From: Dermatemys mawii
Lineage: Eukaryota > Chordata > Testudines > Dermatemydidae
DNA: 64,000 bases
Reading direction: 5' to 3'
Assembly: GCA_007922305.1 (NCBI GenBank)
Contig: ML677364.1
Span: 17,940,260-18,004,259, forward strand
Each line of letters begins with the position of its first letter. Within the stretch, counting starts at the first letter, position 1. The notes below the pieces were generated by a model. It did not search any database and was not told where the DNA came from. It was given only the letters and a program-made list of their open reading frames with translations. This document shows positions 55,948-64,000 of the stretch, one piece after another. A program made the translations under genes and the position numbers.

Positions 55948-56686
55948 GCATCAATACTTGGGTGTGGTTTCATCCCTTGAAACTGTCAGCAGCCAGGGTA
56001 AATTAGAGCAGCCCTACATGCAACAGCCCCTTGAACTGGAAAAATACAAAAGTGAACTTCATGCAACTTTGCATGTCCATATGCTACCTCCCTGACTTGT
56101 ACTGTGTATTTCTTGGCAGAGGCTGAGAATGTGATCATTAATTGTTTTTTGGGTTCTGAGTCAATCTATTTTACAGAAATTCTTTCTTTTTCATTTTACT
56201 TTTTTCTTCTTCTTTTTTCTCCCTTTTCTTACTGGAAAGAAGCCAGAAACTTCGGCCCCTTACCTGAACTGTCCAAAGATTGAAATAGTTGCTGTAGGTT
56301 ATTGGTTCATAGTAAGAGTTTCTTTTGATTTAAAATAATTTGCACCAAAGTATTCAAACAAAATGCATCGACTCCAGAGGGAAGGAAACTTTAAACCTCG
56401 GAGTGGTGCTGTTAATGGAGATGAGATGTCTGTGCTCTATATTCCCTTTAGAGAATCTGGTTGACATTTCAAATGCAACAAAATTCCACAAATAATGTGG
56501 CTCCGTTGACATTTCTGCTGTTCTCAGTAGCTTGCCCAGCTGTAATATATACCTTACATAGGGTGAATACTGACATATTTTTGAGAGAAAATAACTGTTG
56601 GATTTGTTTTAATTCACTTTAAAATATCTTTTTCGACTGCGTACTTGCTCACATACTATTGGTTGATCTAAATTTATCTCTTTTAG

Positions 56687-56746
56687 GCTTTGGCTCATCT
56701 TCATTTAATAGATTATATAGGAGAACAGACAGCTTTGTTAATAAAG
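56687..56746 (+). CDS. OCA2: OCA2 internal exon (ALAHLHLIDYIGEQTALLIK)
   Basis: Acceptor TTATCTCTTTTAG ends at 56686 and donor GTACAG begins at 56747. Exactly 20 codons: ALAHLHLIDYIGEQTALLIK, phase 0 on both sides. It differs from mammals as I recall them only by conservative changes (D for E, I for V). It is the loop and start of the segment leading to the conserved DN hairpin. A very small exon, easily missed by gene finders. Confidence 0.96.
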
Positions 56747-57507
56747 GTACAGTTCAATGTTTACAGTTATTTCACTCCCAAGACAGAGAAATATTTGTAT
56801 TGCTTTAATAAATGGACTGTCTAATCATTGCATATTGAATCATAGAATCATAGAATATCAGGGTTGGAAGGGACCTCGGAGGTCATCTAGTCCAACCCCC
56901 TGCTCAAAGCAGGACCAGTCCCCAACTAAATCATCCCAGCCAGGGCTTTGTCAAGCCTGACCTTAAAAACCTCAAAAGGATATGTGAAGATTGCATTCCT
57001 GCACCAGCTGTGCAGTGGGTGCATTTCACCCTTCAGTGTGAATGGTCTTCAATACACATCATGTATACCTCTCCAAAACCAGAATATGCGTTCTTATCTG
57101 AATAGTAAGTCTTTTCTGTAGTTGTAATTAACTAATAAACAAGGGGAGGGGATGATAATGTACAAACAGAGGGGAAGAAAAAGCTGTATCATTATAGCTG
57201 CACAGGACATTTCTTGTATGAAACATAAGCATGATTTTAGAAATGTCACTTGCTATGTGCCTCCTTTCCCACGTTTCTGTTGAATCAGTAGAATTATTGT
57301 GTGTATAAATTCTTCAGTTATTTCTTTTTAAAAAAATATTTGTTATTCATATCACCTTTTAAAAATGTGTGTTGATGATTTAATGAAGAATCTGTACAAT
57401 TATGCCATTAGCAGCACATAGAAATATCAAGTTATTGCAAAAGCTGAAAAAATGTCAATTAGCTTTCAGTTTAAATGGAGTTGTAACTTCATTTTTCTTA
57501 ATACCAG
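56747..57507 (+). other. OCA2 intron (0.76 kb) with CR1 tail
   Basis: GT...AG bordered. It contains the CR1 tail at 56838-56980. The rest is AT-rich. Confidence 0.75.
56838..56980 (-). repeat. CR1 3' end, minus strand
   Basis: AATCATAGAATCATAGAATA is the reverse complement of the CR1 tail TTCTATGATTCTATG. GGTTGGAAGGGACCTCGGAG, GTCATCTAGTCCAACCCCCT and GCTCAAAGCAGGACCAGTCC follow. The classic CR1 3' end, about 140 bp, weakly diverged, within a short intron 90 bp after the exon donor. Confidence 0.96.
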
Positions 57508-57612
57508 GTGGTTCCCGAGGATCAACGCCTAGCAGTTGCTATCATTTTAGTTCTCTGGGTCTCTGCTCTGGCATCCTCCCTAATTGACAACATTCCATTC
57601 ACAGCTACAATG
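57508..57612 (+). CDS. OCA2: OCA2 internal exon (membrane helix and DNIPFT motif)
   Basis: Acceptor CTTAATACCAG ends at 57507 and donor GTATGT begins at 57613. 35 codons: [20 protein letters not shown], then [15 protein letters not shown], phase 0 on both sides. Hydrophobic helix [17 protein letters not shown], followed by DNIPFTAT, one of the two D-N hairpin motifs of the ion-transporter superfamily (the other, near the first half, lies outside this window). Asp and Asn are present, so the site looks intact. The first residue is V where mammals have M (recalled). Confidence 0.97.
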
Positions 57613-58017
57613 GTATGTCTCTCTTCAGCAGTTGCATTTCTTCCTTCCATTATGTGCAGTGAGTCCAATTATTTGATAACAAGCTTGCTTTGTGAGACCT
57701 CAGCTGTGTTACAATTGTCCCTACCTCTTAGAGGCAGTGAATATTATTACTAGGATTATTCATCCCATTTAGGCATCTCAGTGGCAATTTGCACGTGCAA
57801 ATATCAGATTTGCAAATGCCATTATGATTAAGTATGAAATTAAGGGTGCCATTGTACTTGCATTTTTGCACTGGCCCTGGGCTTCTGGCCTTTTAAACAG
57901 CTGACTCTCAAATCATCTTATTCTCACATTAAATCCGTAGTGGCACTTCATAGTAATTTGTAATGACAATTAATAGTGTTTGGGCTAAGGAAAGAGCGAG
58001 AACTACTCTAGAAAAGC

Positions 58018-58310
58018 TGGTGCTTAGGGCACTAACCTAGAATTTGAGAGACTTAAGCTGAAGTCTCTGCTTTAATGCCTATTTAATTATTTATATAAGA
58101 AAGGAACAGCTTCAACAGGACAGAATAAGTGAGGCCCAACTCACTGGAGGAGGCAGTGTGCATTTGCAACCTTTAGCCCAGCAGTAAGGGCATTCTCTTG
58201 CAATGTGGGAAAATGAAGTTCAAATTCCCTATCTGTATCAGGCACAGAGGGGAAATGAATGTGGGTCTCCCACGTGCCAGTTAAGTGCTCTAACCATTGG
58301 GGCTAATCTA
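58018..58310 (+). repeat. tRNA-derived SINE (two tRNA-like blocks)
   Basis: GGTGCTTAGGGCACTAACCT, then GAGACTTAAGCTGAAGTCTC resembles the tRNA-like head of reptilian Pol III SINEs. A second, similar head CCCAGCAGTAAGGGCATTCT, then GTTCAAATTCCCTATCTG and GTGCTCTAACCATTGG occurs at 58175-58305, partly on the other strand. It may be two adjacent copies. No intact tRNA gene. Confidence 0.55.
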
Positions 58311-58776
58311 GTTTGATCTAAATATGAACAAAGAACTGGAGCCACACAAGAACAAAACAAAAAATGGATTAAGAGACTATGGAATCTCTCCATTGCTTAA
58401 CAAATATGATTGATTGTAATACAAGGGTGGGTGGTTGAGCTGAAAACAAGAGGAGGAGGCTGAAATTTGGCCAATGGATTGGAATCCTAAAACTCTTTTG
58501 TTCACTTCAAGCATTTAAATTGAAGATCCAGATTTCTACCCCAAATCTACATTTAAAAGGAGATGATGTCACAGTTCATTTAATCAATATGATGGAAAAT
58601 TGTGGAAGTAAAATCGGACAGTTGAATTCAGCTTTTTGTCAATGTTTTAGAAACATACACTTCTGTATGTAAAGTCTGTTTTCAACACATTCCAGTACAT
58701 TTGGTCTAAACTTTGTAATAGGTTATGTATTGTGAGAACAAGAGCAACAACAGGAAAACTCCACAATAAGTTGGTT

Positions 58777-58971
58777 CAGTGGTTTTCAAACTGGGGTACG
58801 TGAGCTCTCAACATGGAGATTCATAAGAAAAATCCTGTAATGGCATATTTTATTGAATGAAACTTGGCAATCTAATCATAGGTATATTATGACCCTATCT
58901 CAGATGGCAATACACGGTAGACTATATTATTTAGAAAGGGTTATGCAGCCTAAAATTTTTGAAAAACACTG
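58777..58971. mobile_element. hAT-like MITE (CAGTGGTTTTCAAA ends)
   Basis: CAGTGGTTTTCAAACTGGGG at the left, TTTTTGAAAAACACTG at the right, inverted with mismatches. The flanks do not show a clear 8-bp duplication, so the ends may be slightly off. About 195 bp, AT-rich. Confidence 0.65.
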
Positions 58972-59198
58972 TATCTGTATCTAAGGGCAGATACAAAAGA
59001 GAAGGACCTACTAGTTCAGAGAGAGGATACTCAGTTATTGTATCACTTGTGTTTTATGTACAGAACTGTAAACTTTTCATGCTGGACAATATGTCTGGCT
59101 GTTTATGCTTGCAGAATGTATATGGTGAATCACATGGTATTGTTTTGTTTCATTCCACAAAAATATTCTTAATTTTTCAATGTCCCGGTTCTCCTTAG

Positions 59199-59214
59199 TG
59201 TGTGTGTGTGTGTT
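59199..59214. repeat. (GT)n microsatellite
   Basis: A run of GT units. No other feature around it. Confidence 0.85.
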
Positions 59215-59480
59215 GGATATACCCACAAGAACCTGGCTTAAATACTTTATTTTTTCATTTTAAATCCCTGCTGTTTTAGCACTGTTAATTTAATAGCCAG
59301 AGAGTTTTCCCCTAAAATGTTAGGTGATATAATGGTAATAAAAATCATGTTCCTTATTTTAATTGATTTGTTTTATAAGCTGCATATGTTGAGCCATCTG
59401 CTTATATTTTTTTTGTTTTATTACCAGGGACTAAAAATGTAGCCATAATAAATCCTAGTTTTAGTTCACTTCTAATACTA

Positions 59481-59569
59481 TTTTCTCAATATACTCTAAT
59501 AAATAATTTCTATTAACCTATTCTATTAACTGTTTTCTCAGTATACTGTAATAAATAATTTCTGTTAAC
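59481..59569. repeat. 37-bp direct duplication, period 52
   Basis: TTTTCTCAATATACTCTAAT with AAATAATTTCTATTAAC (59481-59517) is repeated as TTTTCTCAGTATACTGTAAT with AAATAATTTCTGTTAAC (59533-59569), with three differences. A local tandem duplication, moderately old. Confidence 0.9.
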
Positions 59570-60173
59570 ATTGCTGGCAAGGTGACTGAAACTTGACAAT
59601 TCATTGTTAGAAACCAGACTGATTTTGACCTGCCACTTTTTATCTCTAAAACTGACAGGAGCTCTTCATTTTCAGTGCTGTATTTTTCACAGGTATCGAA
59701 TGTCCTCAAAGTCACTTTTATTTTTGGCTCTCCCTTTGTCTTCTACTTCACCAAACTGTTCTGTACAATCTTCAGTATTCCAGCCCACTGGTAAAAGTGC
59801 AAGACTGGGCCCTACCAATCTGCAGAGACAGAATGTCCTTAATGAGACATCAACAGTTTTGAGAACTACTGATACATTTTCCCATGAATACATATTCTGA
59901 ACAGTGTGTGCAGTTTTCATTCCAAACAAACATTTTCTAGTGTGCAGTTCTTAGAAAAATATGTACCACGAATTAACATGATATAAAATTAAGGTTTTAA
60001 AAAAGCCCTTGAATAACGAACATACCATTATCAAGTATGTGGAGGCCAGATTGTGTGTAGCCTTATTCAAGTGCATAGGAGAGATGTGACGTGGTACCTT
60101 CCAGCCTCCCTTCTGTCCCTACGCTGGCATTGGGCACTGACCTGTGGGATAACTGAAGCCACTGTTTCTGGAT

Positions 60174-60290
60174 AAGTGACAAAGAGTCCTGTGGCACCTT
60201 AAAGACTAAACTTTAGTTAGTCTTTAAGGTACCACAGGACTCTTTGTCACTTCTGCAATTCCAGACTAACACGGCTACCTCTCTGATTCT
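60174..60290. repeat. Inverted repeat: Penelope-like (?) tail pair
   Basis: AAGTGACAAAGAGTCCTGTG (60174 on) faces CACAGGACTCTTTGTCACTT (to 60252). The 36-bp arms differ at one position, with a 7-base spacer. CCAGACTAACACGGCTACCT follows, as in the tail of the 7754-8427 dimer (CAGACTAACATGGCTGCT). It reads as a minimal head-to-head pair of the same or a related family. Confidence 0.8.
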
Positions 60291-60867
60291 TTCTGGATAG
60301 TACTGGCAGTGTTTCTAGCTTCCCAGCAGAGGGAAGGGAGGGAGAGGGACACTATCACTACATATCAGAACTGGGTCAGCTAAGAGAGGAATGCTCATTC
60401 CTTACTTTCAAAAGGTGATTGAACTGCTGTTGCTGCAGCAGCATGAGCTACCTTGAGCAGAAAAAGGAATTCTGTCTGAGTGAGCTGCAGCACAGTTCTT
60501 CCTCACTACCTCCTCCCACATTCTCCATGGCTTGACAGCTACAGTGTAATTCATCATCTATATTTGTGCTTCAAGGAGGGCTTTCCCCATCAGACCCTAG
60601 CTTTTCCTTCTGCTTGATCTTGTAGTGTAATCAACATCCTACATGTGTGACTGGTTTTTGTCATAAAAATGAATTATGTACCAATCATCATTATGTTTTT
60701 CACTGTGATATCAAATTGAAGATTGTGTCTGTTAAGGATGACAGATTAAAAATTATCTTTGGTAATTAGGAAACTTGATAAGAAAATTGTATGAAAAAAT
60801 GTTACCAAATGTTTAAAATATGTCCTGTTTTGAGTATGCCCACTTTGTGATATTTTTGTTTACAAAG

Positions 60868-61310
60868 GATGTAAAAGAAAGGATGATCAAGGAAATGGAG
60901 GGTAGAGGGTAGATGATCAAGGAGACTAAGAGAGGTTGGTTTGTTTAGCCTAGCAAAACAAAGGCTGATAGGGAGCATGATTGCTCTCTATAAATATGTC
61001 AGAGGGGTAAACACCAGGGACCGTCAAAAGCTATTTAAGTTAAAGGACAATGTTGGCACAAGAACAAATGGGAATGAACTGGCCATGAACAAATTCAGGG
61101 TAGAAATTGGAAGAAGGTTTCTAACCATCAATGGAGTTTGGTTCTGGAACAACCGCCTGATAGGAATAGTGGAGCTGACCAGCCTAATTAGTTGTAAAAT
61201 GGAGCTTTAATGTATTTATGAATGGGATTATATGATGGAGTTGACTGCAATGACACGGGACTGGACTCAATGACCTGGGGGATACCTTTCAATCCTTTTT
61301 GAGTCAGATA
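60868..61310 (+). repeat. CR1 3' fragment, plus strand
   Basis: GTTTAGCCTAGCAAAACAAA, then GGCTGATAGGGAGCATGATT, CTCTATAAATATGTCAGAGG and GGACTGGACTCAATGACCTG. The same block order as 43706-44490, so the same subfamily. A 90-codon frame (60941-61210, FSLAKQRLIGSMIALYKYV) is the CR1 ORF2 end. Confidence 0.9.
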
Positions 61311-61429
61311 CCAAAATCAATTTTCATATAATTTGCTGAGTGCCCTACATTCCAGTTGCAGTAAGGGAGGTTGAAACAACCCTCAAAACCTGTTGAGTCA
61401 GGTTCTTTCCTAAATATTTTCATATATTC

Positions 61430-62240
61430 CAAGGCTAGAAGGGGCCATCATGATCATTTAGTCAGACCTTCTGTCTAACACAGGCCATACAACTTCCCCA
61501 CAAATAATTCATAGAATATATCTTTTAGAAAAAAAATCCCACCTTGAATTAAAAAGTTGTCAGTACTGAAGACCATCACAACTCATGGTAAATTGGTCCA
61601 GTGGTGAATTATTCTCACCATTAAAAATCTCTGCCTTATTTCCAGTCTGACTTTGTCTAGCTTCAATTTGCAGTCATGGTTTATATACCATTCTCTGCCC
61701 ATTATCAAATATTATAGATTACAGTCTATAAGTTCCCCATGTAGGGACTTATAGATTGTAATCAAGTTACTCCTTAACCTTCCCTTTGTTAAGCTAAATA
61801 GATTGAGCACTTTGAATCTGTCATTATAAGGCAAGTCTTCTAAATCTTTATTTATTTCTCTGGCTCTTCTCTCACCCCACTCTAATTTACCAACATCCTT
61901 CTTGAATTGTGGGCACCAGAACTGGACCACTGTATTCCAGCAATGGTTGCACCAGTGCCAAATACAGAGGTAAAAACCCTCTGTTTATGCATCACAGGAT
62001 ACATTAGGTCATTTGACCACAGCATCACACTGGGAGCTCATGTTCAGCTGATTATCCACCATATCCCCCAAATGTTCTTCAGAGTCACTGCTTTACAATC
62101 CTCCTTTTGTTTGGGGGATGTCATCTCAGGCTTCTTTCATGGCACACAGCTGAGAGGAATATGGAGATGTACTGCATCTTGTAGAATTGTTCATACTTCT
62201 TGGGTATGAATTTATTTCCGGAGGCTAATTTCCACTTGTT
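61430..62240 (-). repeat. CR1 3' half, minus strand
   Basis: The minus-strand frame 61930-61712 reads MVQFWCPQFKKDVGKLEWGE and FSLTKGRLRSNLITIYKSLH, the CR1 ORF2 C-terminus. Plus-strand words GGCTAGAAGGGGCCATCATG (tail side), TGGTAAATTGGTCCAGTGGT, TTGTTAAGCTAAATAGATTG, CACCAGTGCCAAATACAGAG and GCATCACACTGGGAGCTCAT follow the CR1 order in reverse. Confidence 0.93.
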
Positions 62241-63211
62241 ATTTCCTACAAGTGTTTTTTTGTTTGTTTATTTACACCAGTGTAACAACCCCAATGTGTG
62301 TTTCATACATATACAAAATTAACTGCACATAAATTAATGCCAATATGATCATATGTGTTATAAAAGCAGTGAAGAAAATGTTTATCTTCATATTTTTATA
62401 TTTGATTTATTTTTATGTTTATGACACATCCTATGCACTAACCATAACATATAATACAGTATAAATAAATAGACTCGTAACTGATACTATTTTAATTAAA
62501 GGAGTCATTTATATAAAGCTGTTAAACACGTGGATTGTTCTGTGACATCAGTTTATATATTTGTAGAATCAAGGTTAGTGTGGGGATTTCTTTAATATAA
62601 CATGTTTGAGGGCACTCCTCTTACTTTCAGGTGCAATAATTATTTCCCACAGACATGCCGTCTGTCTCAGTATCTGCAGGCAGACACTCAGCCCTGTAGC
62701 AAAAGGGCAAAGAGAAGTTGGCTTTGCTCTGCTGAACCCCATCCTTCACTTTCCCTAAATCCTGCCAACAGCACATTTAAGCTTTCCAGCAAAGCTAGCA
62801 AGCTCTCTAGAAATTAGTGGAGGAGAGATTTCTCCTCAATAAAAACAAGGAAAGGGGTGTAAGAAAGAAACATTAATCTCCTGATGTAAAGTTGTTGCTT
62901 TTATATAACTACTGTTGTCTGTACTGTTTATAGTCCCTCGAGAGAGAAGGAGAAAGGAGCATAAGCTCTGGCATATGGCTGACACACAAATAGACACTGG
63001 CTTTTGTTTCTATTGAAGGGCACTATGTTGTAGCTAAAAAAATTCAAAACTTTATTGAATTCCAAAGGACATGAAATAAATATGGGAAAGGTAGCATTAC
63101 TGTGTTTGTTTTAGCCAAATGCATCCTGTTTTGTAATAATCAAACTTTACTTGCTGCAGACCCTTGTAAACATATACAGTTTGGTTCAAAGGCAGTTTTA
63201 TAAGTAATCCT

Positions 63212-64000
63212 TGTGACGTTGCACCCCATAATGCTTTATGGGAATATGCTTCTGAATGTATATATGACATAACTGGAATATGTGTTATGCTACATATGCC
63301 ATGTAACATATCTCTGTAAAGGTTATGATATACTGAATATATTCATCCTATTTGTATGTGTGTATCATTTTTGTATTCGAAGTTATGAATATTGGCTATG
63401 TACTTGTTTAATTTTAAGTAACCTCAGTGAAGCAGTTGGTCAGCTTCCTGAGAAAAGAGTATTCTCAATAAGTGCCCAATCAAGAAACACTTAAGCTAAC
63501 AATGACCTTGGAGATGCCAATCCACATCTGAGCTTTCCCAGGAATGTGGCCTGGCTGGTAAGGAACTCAGTCATGTGACTTGCCCATTTGACTCCAAAAC
63601 TCCATCTCAGAGCTGAATTCTCCATCCACAGGAGAAAGTCTCTATAAGCCCCTAGGAAACCTCTCCATTTTGTCTTCAGCTGGCTCAAGAGATATGCTCT
63701 CCACCCCCAAAAGATACCTGAAAGAAACTGGAATAAAGGACAGAAACCACAGGGGTGTGAGTCTTTGCTGGACCCAAACTAGAATGAGACTAGTCTGTAA
63801 AAGAAACTTGCTGGAATATATCTGAGGGTGAGATTTCATCTGTAATCACTTTCTTATTGTATTAGGTTTAGACTTGCATGTTGTATTTTGCTTGGTAATT
63901 CACTTTGTTCTGTCTGTTATTACTTGAAACCACTTAAATCCTACTTTTTGTATTTAAAAAATCACTTTTTACTTATTAATTAACCCAGAGTATGCATTAA
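63212..64000. mobile_element. LTR-like element cut by the right edge
   Basis: Starts TGTGACGTTGCACCCCATAA. GAAACTGGAATAAAGGACAG, then TTGCTGGACCCAAACTAGAA and GTTTAGACTTGCATGTTGTA match a turtle repeat I recall with TGTGAY start. The 3' end and duplication are outside the window. No coding frame. Confidence 0.55.

Larger units (their letters stand above)
49717..56686 (+). other. OCA2 intron (7.0 kb)
   Basis: Contains the Tigger-like element with nested hAT (51131-52074), a retroelement-like repeat (52090-53160) and an LTR-like element (55027-55947). The unique stretches 49717-51128, 53161-55026 and 55948-56686 show nothing else recognisable. Confidence 0.7.
18018..57612 (+). other. OCA2: OCA2 gene span visible here (six internal coding exons)
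   Basis: OCA2 encodes the P protein, a multi-pass melanosome-membrane transporter of the ArsB/NhaD-like ion-transporter superfamily. It supports melanin synthesis by controlling melanosomal anion flux and pH; loss causes oculocutaneous albinism type 2 in mammals (established knowledge). Six exons of 148, 58, 109, 128, 60 and 105 bp join in phase without a stop, giving 202 codons. Visible introns are 5.7, 1.7, 23.9, 7.0 and 0.8 kb. The first exons, the promoter and the C-terminal exons are not in the window. All exons look intact and under constraint, while every intron is filled with decayed repeats. No pseudogene sign was seen. Confidence 0.96.
57613..64000 (+). other. Presumed OCA2 intron, right edge
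   Basis: The donor GTATGT opens an intron with no acceptor-bordered IPVLLNL-type exon found before the edge. Contents are the SINE at 58018, hAT at 58777, tandem repeat at 59481, inverted repeat at 60174, CR1 pieces at 60868 and 61430 and an LTR-like element at 63212. The rest, including 62250-63211, is AT-rich without features. Confidence 0.7.

Noticed and set aside
57613..64000. Search for the next OCA2 exon (IPVLLNL type)
   Set aside because: No acceptor-bordered match was seen by eye. It is likely beyond the right edge.
1..64000. CRISPR arrays, tRNA/rRNA genes, bacterial operons or phage
   Set aside because: Repeat spacing, codon context and intron structure are all vertebrate. No array, no cloverleaf and no operon pattern was found.

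Overview
The window is vertebrate nuclear DNA. It is AT-rich and intron-dominated, with spliced exons, no operon-like gene packing, and dense interspersed repeats. The repeat mix is CR1 LINEs of several subfamilies, many short hAT elements, TGTGAY-ended LTR-like elements, MIR/tRNA-type SINEs and palindromic repeats. That mix fits a reptile, most probably a turtle. The species call is inference from recalled repeat families, not from a database search.

The only cellular gene I can support is OCA2 (P protein), the melanosomal membrane transporter, on the + strand. Six consecutive coding exons are visible: 18018-18165, 23847-23904, 25574-25682, 49589-49716, 56687-56746 and 57508-57612. All six have AG/GT borders, and their phases join into one uninterrupted 202-codon stretch. 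It matches roughly residues 550-750 of the ~838-residue human protein as I recall it. It covers a cytosolic loop, several membrane segments and the second D-N-x-P-F-T hairpin of the ion-transporter fold. Upstream exons lie outside the window. The next downstream exon was not found before the right edge, so 57613-64000 is read as intron.

Everything else is mobile-element sediment inside and before these introns. From left to right: a dead hAT transposase relic with its 3' end at about 1839 (1-1839); an unclassified repeat split by a hAT-like MITE (2930-4085); three copies of one hAT MITE family with perfect 8-bp target-site duplications (5572-5767, 11436-11702, 43374-43705); an inverted repeat dimer with a hammerhead-like core (7754-8427); LTR-like elements (12488-13147, 28872-29982, 36477-37189, 55027-55947, 63212-end); a nearly full CR1 with ORF1 esterase, endonuclease and reverse transcriptase (about 19884-23700), ending about 150 bp before an OCA2 exon; and many CR1 3' fragments.

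Several elements are nested, so insertion order can be read: hATs in a CR1 (42330-44490), an 88-bp hAT in another CR1 (31590-32125), a hAT in a hAT (16170-16906), and a hAT in the end of a Tigger-like element (51131-52074).

I see no CRISPR array, prokaryotic operon, rRNA, canonical tRNA gene or undescribed multigene system. The most unusual items are the hammerhead-like motif in the inverted dimer, the cleanly dated nested insertions, and the CR1 placed next to a splice acceptor.
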